Origin: Lachnospiraceae bacterium
GTDB lineage: Bacteria > Bacillota > Clostridia > Lachnospirales > Lachnospiraceae
NCBI GenBank assembly: GCA_022796795.1
Contig: JAAWJI010000012.1
Coordinates: forward strand, 1-64,000
Direction: 5' to 3'
DNA: 64,000 bases
In this document: positions 50,575-60,325 of the stretch, in pieces
Numbering within the stretch: the first letter of the stretch is position 1
Layout: each line of letters begins with the position of its first letter
Made by a program: the position numbers and the translations under genes
The notes under the pieces: model-generated
Told to the model about the DNA's origin: nothing
What the model saw: the letters and a program-made list of their open reading frames with translations, nothing else
Database searches by the model: none

Positions 50575-50996
50575 TGCCCTTAAAAGGGTTTAAATCATTG
50601 TGTGATAGAAATGCTGCGCAGATTGTGTCCCGGGACAAGGGAAATCCACAATACCATAAGGGAATCAATCCTGCCAGGGCCTGTGTAACACACTATAAAA
50701 TTGATGGAACGGTAATGAAAGAAGGAGATAGATGTGATTATCTGTTGTTGAATGAGGAACGACAGATTGCATATTTGATTGAATTAAAGGGTTCAGATTT
50801 GGTCAAGGCTGCTCGGCAGCTAGAGGCTACGGAAAAGAAACTGCGGCAAGTTTTGTCAGGGTATAGCTTGCAATATCGCATTGTTGCCAACAAATGCAAA
50901 ACCCAGGAGATTCGTTCTGTTGAGTACAGAAAATATCAAATTCGCTGGAAAGGGAAACTGATACAGAGGACAGGGTTTATAGAAGAAAATATTTAA
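50574..50996 (+). CDS. small PD-(D/E)XK-like nuclease candidate, coupled to ATPase
   Basis: GDRCDYLLLNEERQIAYLIELKGSD: D-x15-E-L-K arrangement; TGATG stop/start overlap with ATPase. Confidence 0.65.
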   Translation: MPLKGFKSLCDRNAAQIVSRDKGNPQYHKGINPARACVTHYKIDGTVMKEGDRCDYLLLNEERQIAYLIELKGSDLVKAARQLEATEKKLRQVLSGYSLQYRIVANKCKTQEIRSVEYRKYQIRWKGKLIQRTGFIEENI

Positions 50997-51083
50997 GCAA
51001 ATCTGCATGCGCCAGACAGAGAACACATTACTGCGAAAGAAAATTATGACATCATTGCAAAAACAGAAAAGAGGCGATTTCCC

Positions 51084-52424
51084 ATGCTATTGGAAAAGAT
51101 AAACCGAAAGAATCAAAGTAGCTGTATGGCCCTATGTACGCTTTTAGCATTGACACTCTGCGGCTGCACAGTTTCCACCAAGACGGAGTCGGATCTGGCA
51201 GGACAGGCAGTAAAAGACATTGCCCAGAAGAGCTCCCAGGGCTATCAGGAGGAGGTCGGGGAAACCAGGGAAGCCGGAAGCCCGGAATCCCCCGAAGAAG
51301 TCAGAGGCCCAGAAGTCCCCGAAGAAGCCGCAAGCTCTGCCCGGCTCGAAGAATTCGAGGAAATCTGCCAGGATTTCTATGAAAAAGCTGCAAAAGAAGG
51401 AACCCTGGCGGAGCTTTCCGCCATCCAAGAGCTTGTGAACCGGTTTGGGGAAGCCGGGTATGCGGCGGTTGACAGCAAAAATCAGGTTGATATGACCCAG
51501 ACGGACCAGGCAGTTTCCTTCTGCCAGAATGCGGAAGCCGGGGAGAAGGGCAGGTTTACCATCCTCCAGGTGGATGATGCCGGCGGATTTGTCCAATACG
51601 TTCTGCAGGCAGAAGAGGGAGAACTGTATGTGGATCAGACCTATTTCCGGTATGAGGGCGAAAGCCTTCGGGAGAAGGCATCATACGGCTATCAGGCAGA
51701 GGAATGGCAGTACACGCCGGACGGATATCTCATGTTTTCCGGACAGGGCTTTTCCAGGGAGAAGTATGCGCTGATGCTGGGCGGGGAGGAGGAGCATGTG
51801 GCTCTTCGGATTGTGCCCCTGGATGAGAAGTGCAGGGAGTTGAACCGGGAGTATATTTTACCGGCAGGATATGGACGGAATAATCTGTTTCTCGTAGACT
51901 GGAGTGAGGAGGCTTTTGGGGACCTGAATTTTTATGACCTCTTTGATCTCTTTTATCCTATGGTGAAGGGGCAGCCTCTGCCCTATGAGATGGCAGAGAA
52001 TCTGGAGAAGGGCGCGGTATACCGGATTCCCCGGCAGGAGTTTGAGGAGGTAATCCAGACTTATATCTCTGTGGACAGCAGGACCCTTCAGTCCAAGACA
52101 GACTACAATCCCCAGGACGGCACTTACACCTACAGGCCCCGGGGCTTTTATGAGACGGAGTATCCGGAGTATCCCGAACCGGAGGTGATTGAGTACCGGG
52201 AAAATGAGGACGGAACGCTCACCCTTACGGTCCAGGCTGTATTTCCCTGTGAGGGAGATACCAGGGCTCTTGGTCATCAGGTGGTGATTCGCCTGTTGGA
52301 GCATGGAGGCGTGCAGTATGTATCCAATCAGGTACTGTTTCCGGAGGAACATGCCGGGGAAGCCTGGCATACGCCGCGGTTTACAGAGGAAGAGTGGAAA
52401 GAGGTTTACGGGGAAGAGGAATAG
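51084..52424 (+). CDS. lipoprotein of unknown function
   Basis: Signal peptide with lipobox LTLCGC; acidic linker. Confidence 0.65.
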   Translation: MLLEKINRKNQSSCMALCTLLALTLCGCTVSTKTESDLAGQAVKDIAQKSSQGYQEEVGETREAGSPESPEEVRGPEVPEEAASSARLEEFEEICQDFYEKAAKEGTLAELSAIQELVNRFGEAGYAAVDSKNQVDMTQTDQAVSFCQNAEAGEKGRFTILQVDDAGGFVQYVLQAEEGELYVDQTYFRYEGESLREKASYGYQAEEWQYTPDGYLMFSGQGFSREKYALMLGGEEEHVALRIVPLDEKCRELNREYILPAGYGRNNLFLVDWSEEAFGDLNFYDLFDLFYPMVKGQPLPYEMAENLEKGAVYRIPRQEFEEVIQTYISVDSRTLQSKTDYNPQDGTYTYRPRGFYETEYPEYPEPEVIEYRENEDGTLTLTVQAVFPCEGDTRALGHQVVIRLLEHGGVQYVSNQVLFPEEHAGEAWHTPRFTEEEWKEVYGEEE

Positions 52425-52473
52425 AAGGAGTGAATGTTCGAAAGAGAAATGGAGGCTGCGAAGAGTCATAAAA

Positions 52474-52515
52474 TGCTCCGCAGAGGCAGCAGGAAAACCA
52501 CTGTTCTGCGGAGCA
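52474..52515. terminator. bidirectional hairpin between convergent genes
   Basis: TGCTCCGCAGA ... TCTGCGGAGCA perfect 11-bp inverted repeat. Confidence 0.65.
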
Positions 52516-52539
52516 ATGGACTTTTTACAGTCTTGTTTT

Positions 52540-52896
52540 TTAGAGGAGCTCGTCCTTCTTCGTGAGAATCGCCTCACAGGCCGCGCATGCAGGGCAGTCG
52601 CAGTATTTTGCGCCTGCGGCCTTGATTTCTTCCCCGTGGGCGGCTACCTCCTTAGCCTTCTCTGCGCCAAAGACCTGAGCGCCTGCCTCGGAGCGGCAGA
52701 AGGCAATCAGGTTATCCACGGGCATAATGTCCTCTTCCAGCTCTGCGATAAGATTTTTCGTCGCTTCTGCCTCCTGGGGCGTTCCCAGGGCATCCAGCCA
52801 GCTTTGAGCCACAGCCTTGGCTTCCGGACAGCAGGAGTGTGCCTGCATCAGCTCCTGTACCTTTTGGGTTACAAAATCCTTTACTTCTTGAGTCAT
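52540..52896 (-). CDS. small Cys-rich conserved protein
   Basis: 118 aa ending GAKYCDCPACAACEAILTKKDELL. Confidence 0.6.
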   Translation of the reverse strand: MTQEVKDFVTQKVQELMQAHSCCPEAKAVAQSWLDALGTPQEAEATKNLIAELEEDIMPVDNLIAFCRSEAGAQVFGAEKAKEVAAHGEEIKAAGAKYCDCPACAACEAILTKKDELL

Positions 52897-52952
52897 GAGA
52901 TTTTCCTTCTTTCTTTTGTTAAAATTTTATAATAATATAATTTGTAACCTTA

Positions 52953-53287
52953 TTATAAAGTTTCTGGCTCTGGTACAGCTTCTTCAAATAGCCGCATCAA
53001 ATCATGATTTGCACCTATATTTGTGACTTCAAAATGGTTTAAGCAGGCAGAAAGCCATAACAGATCCCTGCTCATTTCACGGATTAAGTCAAAAATCTCC
53101 AAATCCGTCGTCTTATATTGGGAATGATAACCTGAATACTGCTCATGCGAAAAAAACTTCTAAGAAGGTAATCCCGTATCTTTCCATATGCGCCGTTGGG
53201 ATTGGTTTCTGAAAAATGCTCCTTTAAATCCTTTACCCGAAGGTCAAAATACAATGCTTTATAATGTCTTGCTTCTCTCTTTGCCAT
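52953..53287 (-). pseudogene. VapD family protein, frameshifted at a 7-nt homopolymer (53150-53156)
   Basis: MAKREARHYKALYFDLRVKDLKEHFSETNPNGAYGKIRDYLLRSFF then -1 frame SHEQYSGYHSQYKTTDLEIFDLIREMSRDLLWLSACLNHFEVTNIGANHDLMRLFEEAVPEPETL*. Confidence 0.75.
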
Positions 53288-53621
53288 TATGCCACACTTA
53301 ACCTTTTTGTATAATGGTATAGAACATCTTCTACAATATAATCATCTTCGCTTTCCCCATCATCACTATTGTACCACACCCATTTTGTCACATAATCCAT
53401 AAACCACGCCTTTTCCCGTAAGGATGTAATGATGCTGCCAAAGGCCCCATAATCTTTGGGGTTTCCATTACCGGTAAAGCACATCGTTCCATCAGCACTC
53501 TGCATCTGGTTCAGTTTATATCGGGAAAAAGCCTGTCCTAATGCCTGATAGATGCTCTCAACACGATATTTTTTTCTTCACGAATCTTAACTTCATCCAA
53601 TTTTATTTCTAACTTCAGCAT
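53287..53621 (-). pseudogene. VapD partner ORF (unknown, ~110 aa), frameshifted at a 7-nt homopolymer (53569-53575)
   Basis: MLKLEIKLDEVKIREEK(K)YRVESIYQALGQAFSRYKLNQMQSADGTMCFTGNGNPKDYGAFGSIITSLREKAWFMDYVTKWVWYNSDDGESEDDYIVEDVLYHYTKRLSVA*; TAATG overlap with vapD. Confidence 0.65.
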
Positions 53622-53776
53622 AAAAGCCTCCCAAAACTGTTCCGATTTCTTATATTTTTATTATATCTGACCTCACTGAAAAAATCTACTCTTATTTTTG
53701 TAAGCCTCACTTCTTCTGGCAGTTGACGTCAGGAAAATATTTAGACTCGTTAGGGACAGAGAGGAGACACGGCACT

Positions 53777-55334
53777 ATGCTGGAGATTAGAGACAGAAAA
53801 ATCATATACCGCTATGACGCGGAAGAAGTGTGGATCGAGGCCTGGGGACGGGATGCCCTTCGGGTCCGGGCCACAAAGGAACGGTAGATGCCGAAAGAGA
53901 ACTGGGCACTGCGCGAGCCGGAGGGACATCACGACACGGAGCAGGCAGACGAACCCCAGAGCTTGCGTGGAAACGGGGAGGCAGACGGCAGGGCGTCGGA
54001 AGTTCAGACTGTTTACACAGAGAAGGGGGCCCAGATCACAAATGGCAGGATTTGGGCAAAGATCACAAGACTGGGAAAGATTACCGTCTATCACAGAGAT
54101 GGCAGAATCCTTCTGGAGGAATACTGCAGAAACCGCAGGGATCTTTTGGACCCCAAATGCAGCGCTATCGAGGTGGAGGCCCGGGAGCTTAGGCCTACGC
54201 CAGGAGGAGATTATCACCTGACTATGCGGTTTGAGTCCCAGGACCCGGAAGAAAAGATCTATGGCATGGGGCAATATCAGCAGCCCTATCTGAACCTGAA
54301 GGGCTTGGACCTTGAGCTGGCCCACCGGAATTCCCAGGCCAGCGTGCCCTTTGCCATTTCCTCCCTGGGATATGGATTTTTGTGGAACAATCCGGCAGTG
54401 GGCCGGGCTGTATTGGGAAAAAATATCATGAGCTTTGAGGCCTATTCCACAAAGGCCCTGGATTATTGGGTGGTAGCCGGGGATTCGCCGGCTCAGATTG
54501 AGGAAGCCTACGCTGCGGTTACCGGTACGGTTCCCATGATGCCGGAATACGTTCTGGGCTTCTGGCAGTGCAAGCTTCGCTATCAAACTCAGGAGGAGCT
54601 TTTGGAGGTGGCTCGGGAGTATGTGTGGGGCAAGGCAAAGAAAAATTATTATGACAAGGGAATTCGGGTGTTCTGGCTGGATGAGGCGGAGCCGGAGTAC
54701 AGCGTCTACGATTTCGACATTTACCGGTATTACAGGGGCACCAATCTGCAGGTGGGAAATCTCTATCCTGTGGAGTATGCCCGGGCCTTCTATGAAGGTA
54801 TGGAGCAGGAGGGGCAGGGACAGATTGTGAATCTCCTGCGCTGCGCTTGGGCAGGCAGTCAGAAATATGGGGCCCTGGTGTGGTCCGGGGATATTGCCTC
54901 AAGCTTTGAGAGCATGCGGAACCAGCTGGCAGCAGGTCTGAATATGGGCCTTGCGGGTATTCCATGGTGGACTACGGATATCGGCGGCTTCCACGGCGGA
55001 AATCCGGAAGATCCCGCATTCCGGGAACTGTTTGCCCGCTGGTTTGCCTGGGGAGCCTTCTGCCCGGTCATGCGGCTTCACGGAGACCGGGAGCCCAGAC
55101 AGCCCCAGCAGGGTACCACAGGAGGCCCATGAAAAGGGCACCCCGGATGTGCTGGTGGCGCCTGTGCTCTATGCCGGACAAAGAAGCCGAAGTGTCTATC
55201 TGCCGAAGGGAGAAATCTGGGTGGAATTTGAGACCGGGAAGGAATATGAGGGTGGACAGAGAGTGGAGGTGGAAGCGCCCCTAGATCGTATTCCTGTGTT
55301 TTTGCGGAAGGGAGGCCGCACAGCCATACTGTAA
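53777..55334 (+). pseudogene. GH31 glycoside hydrolase pseudogene (nonsense codon plus several internal deletions)
   Basis: GH31 blocks KIYGMGQYQQPYLNLKG, PEYVLGFWQCKLRYQTQEELLEVAREY|VWGKAKKNYYDKGIRVFWLDEAEPEY, GIPWWTTDIGGFHGG, RLHGDREP; in-frame TAG at 53885; junctions near 54612, 55124 and 55144. Confidence 0.88.
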
Positions 55335-55389
55335 TTGATTTTTGCGTGTATTGCCTGTATAGTTAGTTAAAAAGCAAAGGAGTCCCAGG

Positions 55390-55626
55390 ATGAGGAGAAA
55401 GAACACACAGGTAGATACGAAACGTACAGGCGAAAACATCGAAAACTTTATGAGACAGGCAGAAATCACTGTTTCCGATTTTGCTCGGGAACTGGATGTG
55501 ACGGACAATGCGGTGCGGAATTATATCAAAGGCTTTAACCTGCCCGATACGGTCAAAATGTATCTGATCTGTAAGCTTCTGAATGTGGATATCCGGGATA
55601 TTATTGTGGAGTTCTGTGGAGAATAA
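55390..55626 (+). CDS. small HTH (XRE-like) protein
   Basis: ENFMRQAEITVSDFARELDVTDNAVRNYIKGFNLP. Confidence 0.55.
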   Translation: MRRKNTQVDTKRTGENIENFMRQAEITVSDFARELDVTDNAVRNYIKGFNLPDTVKMYLICKLLNVDIRDIIVEFCGE

Positions 55627-55668
55627 GCAGAGAGCTTTAGAGGGAATACATAAGAGGGAGAGGAGCAG

Positions 55669-56385
55669 ATGGAGAGATACCGATTGGTGAGGCAGATCAT
55701 AGAGCGGCTCTATGAGGACGGGGAAGCTCATACTCTGGAAGAGATCAGAACCAGATGCCAGGAGGAGGGCATAGACGTAAAAGCAGACCGAAATATTGTA
55801 AACAATGTGGTATACCGCATGAGAGAGCAGGGGTATTTGTACCGGGGAGAGGAGAAGGGAGCTTATCTGCCCGGGTTTTCCGTGGAGGAGTGGAAAAGAA
55901 GAGAGGAAGAGAGAGAGGGACAGGAAGATGCCGCGGGTCAGAGTGAGACCAGGCGGGGCGACGACACAGGAACAGGAAGAGCGGAGACAGGGGGTATAGG
56001 GGGCATGAGGTTTGGGACAGCCGGAAAGTCCAGAGGGATAGGAGATCCGGACCGGTATTTTGTCCTGAAGCCTCAGAAGACAGGGACTCAGGAGCCTAAG
56101 CTTAGCGTGCTGGAACGGGGAGAGCTGAAGCTGAACAAGGTGCTCCGCAGGGAGCTTCCGGATCAGAAAATCCGGATTCTCATGAGCAGGGATTATAGGA
56201 ATCTGGTGCTTGAGCCAGGGGGAAAGGACGCCCACCAGTTCACCAAAGCCGGCATTGCCAAAAATGTGCAGATCGTGGAGCTTTTGCGAAAGGCCAAGCT
56301 TACCTTTCCCGTGGTATACCGGATGTCCTGGAACGAGAATACTCAGGTGTGGGAGGGACGAATACAGGTGGACAGCAAGACATGA
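55669..56385 (+). CDS. hypothetical protein with winged-helix-like N-terminus
   Basis: RLVRQIIERLYEDGEAHTLEEIRTRCQEEGIDVKADRNIVNNVVYRMREQGYLYRGEEKGAY. Confidence 0.55.
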   Translation: MERYRLVRQIIERLYEDGEAHTLEEIRTRCQEEGIDVKADRNIVNNVVYRMREQGYLYRGEEKGAYLPGFSVEEWKRREEEREGQEDAAGQSETRRGDDTGTGRAETGGIGGMRFGTAGKSRGIGDPDRYFVLKPQKTGTQEPKLSVLERGELKLNKVLRRELPDQKIRILMSRDYRNLVLEPGGKDAHQFTKAGIAKNVQIVELLRKAKLTFPVVYRMSWNENTQVWEGRIQVDSKT

Positions 56386-56391
56386 AGAGCC

Positions 56392-56844
56392 TTGGGAGAG
56401 CGGCTGGCCCGTCCGCTGTACCGGAAGCGCTATTATGAAAAGAATCGGGTGCGCATTTCCAAATATCAGCTGGAGGTATACATACCTCGGGTAACCCGGG
56501 AGATTCAGAAACAGATTCCGGAAAAGGTGCAGGAGCTTTATCAAAAGTATCCCTTTGAAACATACGGGGATCCTTTGATCCGTAAATGCCTGTGCAAATG
56601 GGGAATCCAGGAGCATCATCTGGCCTTTCAGGACTGCTATGACGCGGCCATAGAGACCTATCTGTACAGTATTCACCGCTGCGCCCTCTGCGGGTATGAG
56701 TATGTGGAATACTATATCAAAAAGATGATTCCCTTTGCCGTGATCTGGGGCCTGAATATCCACAGTGAGGGGCGGAACATTTGCCGGGAGCACCATTTCC
56801 GGCAGGTAGAACTGGACGGGCTGGAGGGGACGGATCTTTGGTGA
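56392..56844 (+). CDS. hypothetical protein with CxxC...CxxxH(H) motif; in frame with the preceding ORF
   Basis: YSIHRCALCGYEYVEYYIKKM...GRNICREHHF; only a TTG start, weak SD; separated from 55669 ORF by one TGA. Confidence 0.5.
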   Translation: MGERLARPLYRKRYYEKNRVRISKYQLEVYIPRVTREIQKQIPEKVQELYQKYPFETYGDPLIRKCLCKWGIQEHHLAFQDCYDAAIETYLYSIHRCALCGYEYVEYYIKKMIPFAVIWGLNIHSEGRNICREHHFRQVELDGLEGTDLW

Positions 56845-56851
56845 CAGGGGT

Positions 56852-58183
56852 CTACAGGCTCCGCCGATATTCCGAGGGTGTAAGCTTTACCAGCTTTTTA
56901 AAGATAAAATTAAAATATTTGGGATTCCCATAGCCCACAGCGTAGCTGACCTCATAGATTTTCATGGATGGGTCTGCTAAAAGCTGGCGGGCTTTTTTTA
57001 TTCGTTCCTGGTTTAAATATTCGTTGAAGCTTATGCCCTCCTCCCGATGAAAGAGATTGCAGAAATAAATGGAGGACAGGCCAATGTGCTCGCTGACGCT
57101 TGTCAATCCAAGTCCTGGATCAGAAAGGTGTTCCTGCATATAGAGCTTGGCGGAGGCGATGAGGCGGTTTTGGCTGGTTGGCGGAGAGCTGGCAGAGCTT
57201 CGGGTAAAATCCTGGGTAAAGGGAGGACAAGGATTTTCCAAAGGATCCGGAAGCTGCTTTTTGTTCTTGTAGTTGAGAATGGGGGAGTCCTCAATCTGGT
57301 AGCTGTAATCACAGGAATTCCATGCCTGGGTCCACAGCTCATGGACGCCCGACAGCTGGGGGGAGGAGAGGCTGATCCCGCCGTGGATGGATGCGTGATA
57401 GTAAAGCCACACCCGGTCCCGGATATTGTTGGCCAGCTGCTCCAGATGATCGTTAGAGGGGGAGGCGCGGCTGATTAGATAATTGATGTGGAAATGGCTG
57501 TCAAATAATGCATAGTGCCGATAGCTTCCCTTGTCCAGAAATTCATCGCCAATATTTTGGAGGGAGGAGAGAACCAGATCCCGGTTGAAATCAGGGGGAA
57601 AAGTATCCCAGTCTGGGCTTAGAATCAGGATGAAATAATAGTTCCCCCGAATTTTTAATCCCAGTGCGGCCAGCTCATCCAGGATTATGGAATCCTGCTC
57701 CAGATTTTTGGTGTAGAACAGGCGGGAGACACAGCGGTCCAGAAGCAGGGAACGATTCTCCCTCAGAGCCCTGCGGAGAGCATGCAGCTTTTCCTGGGTC
57801 TGAACAAGAGAGCGGAAATATTTGATTGCCTTTTCCAGACTCTGGTTGATTTCCTCCCGAAGAATGGGCTTAGAGATAAGATCCACAGCGCCCAGGGACA
57901 CGGAAGCTCTCACATATTCAAAATCATTGTAGCCGGTGATAACGATGAAACGGGTATCCGGATAGGTCTGCGTAAACTCCTGGCACAGCTCCAGCCCGGA
58001 GATGACAGGAATGTTGATATCCGTGATCACAATGGAGGGCCTGTGGAGGAAAAAGAGTTCCCGGGCTGTGTTGCTGTCGCCTGCTTCACAGACCAGGGTC
58101 AGGGAGAGTCCTTCCCAGTCAATGATGCTTTTCAGCCGTTCCCGAATGATGGCTTCGTCGTCGATAATCATTACCTTGTACAT
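56852..58183 (-). CDS. response regulator with AraC-type output domain (YesN-like)
   Basis: MYKVMIIDDEAIIRERLKSIIDW; SSIYFCNLFHREEGISFNEYLNQERIKKARQLL. Confidence 0.93.
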   Translation of the reverse strand: MYKVMIIDDEAIIRERLKSIIDWEGLSLTLVCEAGDSNTARELFFLHRPSIVITDINIPVISGLELCQEFTQTYPDTRFIVITGYNDFEYVRASVSLGAVDLISKPILREEINQSLEKAIKYFRSLVQTQEKLHALRRALRENRSLLLDRCVSRLFYTKNLEQDSIILDELAALGLKIRGNYYFILILSPDWDTFPPDFNRDLVLSSLQNIGDEFLDKGSYRHYALFDSHFHINYLISRASPSNDHLEQLANNIRDRVWLYYHASIHGGISLSSPQLSGVHELWTQAWNSCDYSYQIEDSPILNYKNKKQLPDPLENPCPPFTQDFTRSSASSPPTSQNRLIASAKLYMQEHLSDPGLGLTSVSEHIGLSSIYFCNLFHREEGISFNEYLNQERIKKARQLLADPSMKIYEVSYAVGYGNPKYFNFIFKKLVKLTPSEYRRSL

Positions 58184-58219
58184 GCAGATATCCTTTCTTT
58201 TGTTGTCGTTGCCTTGTTT

Positions 58220-60076
58220 CTATGCGGGGAAGCAAAGTCTGTACCTTCGCTCTCCAGAAACTTTAGTATCCTGCTCTTGCGCCCATGGGGGAGCCTGGGG
58301 GTCTTTCCCTCGCCGGAAGCTTTCCGGTCCGGATGTGCACGGAAACCGCAAGGCGACCGTAGTATATTCGCCGAATTCGCTGTCCAGGGTAAGTCCGTAG
58401 GCTTCTCCGAAATAACTCTTGATCCTCCGGTTCACATTATAGAGTCCGAAATGCTGCAGATTTTCCGGAGGCGGATACATGGCCAGGGAATTTTTCATGG
58501 AGACCAGTTCCTCCGGGAGGATGCCGATGCCGTAATCTGTCACCTGGATGGTGACAATATCTTCCAAATCCTGGTCGATCTGCAGCTCGATTCTTGCCTG
58601 GTCGTAGCCGAAGAAGCCGTGGATAATGCTGTTTTCAATGATAGGCTGCAGAGTGAATTTTATCACCGGGATATTCTCCCAGTCTATAGAGGAGCGGATC
58701 TGGAACTGGATTTCTCTGCTGTGGGCCAGGCGCTGAATGGTCATATAGTGTTCCAGCAGCTTGCATTCGTTCTTCAAAGGAATGAGAAAGGAGCCCTTGG
58801 ACAGGGACAGCCTGAAAAACCCGCTGAGGGAGGTTAAAAGCTCCAGAGCCTGGGTCTTCTGGTCGCTTTCCATGAGCCAGAGAACGGATTCCAGGGTATT
58901 GTACAGGAGATGGGGATTGATCTGAGACTGCATCAGGCGCAGCTCCAGAAGCTCCCCGGCCTTTTCCAGCTCCTCCTCCCTGCGGATAGAGGCCTGGATC
59001 TGGTCCAGCATAGTGTTAATATGGTTTCCCAGAAAGGCGATCTCATCCCGTCCCCTGGAAGTATAGCGTGCGTCCATGTCGCCTCTGGTTACCTGAACAA
59101 TAAAATTTTTCAGGGAGAGTACTGAGTCTGACAGGGTCTTGGACAGCTTTCGGGAGAAGAAGACTGCCATGAGGATACCGCAGAAAATAATCAGGACCAT
59201 GGAGGCGACGAACATGAGAATATGATTTTTACCTACGGACCAGTAAAAGCTATTGGGGATCACCAGGGATAAATTGGTGTGGGTGATCTGGCGGAGGATA
59301 TAATCGCCGGAAGAAGCCGTCTGATCCCCAGGGTAGCTGGCGCCAATGTGATCCCGCCGCACATTGTGGGAGACAATGTATCGGTCGTTTTCCAGAATCA
59401 TTACGTCGGAGGCCAGGTTTTCATAGTAGGATAGAAAATCCGCCTCGTCAATGCCGCAGAGGAGAAAACCGGTCTGCTCATAGGTTCTGGGAGAATAGAT
59501 AGGGCGCAAATACAAAAGGACGTAGTATGTGTTTCGGCCGCTGTCCTTCTCCAGGATATCCACATACTGGGCGGAGGAATAGGATTCCCCCAGATAGCCG
59601 GAAGCTGTGTAGTAATCCTTGCAGCCCTGGTAATCCTTAAAGGGCAGAGAAACCGGGTAGTGAGTATAGGTGTAGCCGTTTTTTAAATAGATGTTTAGCA
59701 CAGAAAAATGAATGCCATGGCTGGCATTGGCAGTGAGAATTTTGGACTGAAGATCTGAGCGAAGCCTGGTGGTGAGCGCTGCTTCCTGCTCCCTGGTCAT
59801 GGGAGCGCCTGCGTTTCTCAGGGAGGACAGCTGAATAATGCCCGTGGTGGTCTGGGTAACAGCGGAAAAATGGTTTTCCAGCTGTTTGCAGATATTGGAA
59901 GCATAGGAATCGGCCAGCTCCCAGGAAAATTGCCGGATAGAGTGCAAGGCGGAGAAAAAGGCAAAAAAGGTCAGATAGACTGCCATAAGGCAGGTGATCA
60001 GGATCATGGAGCAGGACAGCTTTTTTGGAAAGGACAGACTAAGATAACCGGTTTTTATTTTTTGCAAAATTCCCAA
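58220..60076 (-). CDS. sensor histidine kinase (YesM-like)
   Basis: HAMP region, LMQSQINPHLLYNTLESVLWL His-kinase motif, LQPIIENSIIHGF. Confidence 0.92.
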   Translation of the reverse strand: MGILQKIKTGYLSLSFPKKLSCSMILITCLMAVYLTFFAFFSALHSIRQFSWELADSYASNICKQLENHFSAVTQTTTGIIQLSSLRNAGAPMTREQEAALTTRLRSDLQSKILTANASHGIHFSVLNIYLKNGYTYTHYPVSLPFKDYQGCKDYYTASGYLGESYSSAQYVDILEKDSGRNTYYVLLYLRPIYSPRTYEQTGFLLCGIDEADFLSYYENLASDVMILENDRYIVSHNVRRDHIGASYPGDQTASSGDYILRQITHTNLSLVIPNSFYWSVGKNHILMFVASMVLIIFCGILMAVFFSRKLSKTLSDSVLSLKNFIVQVTRGDMDARYTSRGRDEIAFLGNHINTMLDQIQASIRREEELEKAGELLELRLMQSQINPHLLYNTLESVLWLMESDQKTQALELLTSLSGFFRLSLSKGSFLIPLKNECKLLEHYMTIQRLAHSREIQFQIRSSIDWENIPVIKFTLQPIIENSIIHGFFGYDQARIELQIDQDLEDIVTIQVTDYGIGILPEELVSMKNSLAMYPPPENLQHFGLYNVNRRIKSYFGEAYGLTLDSEFGEYTTVALRFPCTSGPESFRRGKDPQAPPWAQEQDTKVSGERRYRLCFPA

Positions 60077-60325
60077 ATTTTGTCACCTCAAAGCATAATT
60101 GTTCTTAAATGTTTCTGTAAATATAATAACGAATAGATTTTTAAAATTCAATAAAACAAAGAGAGAAAAAAGTGCGATATATAACTATTTATTCAGAAAT
60201 ATTAACAGAGTATACGTAGATAATTGACTTTAAGAAAAATATTGTATAAGCTACGGTTACTTTAGTAGTGAGAGGGCGGCATCCGTTGCCCCGTATACAT
60301 TTCCAAAAATCGAAGGAGGAACGTT

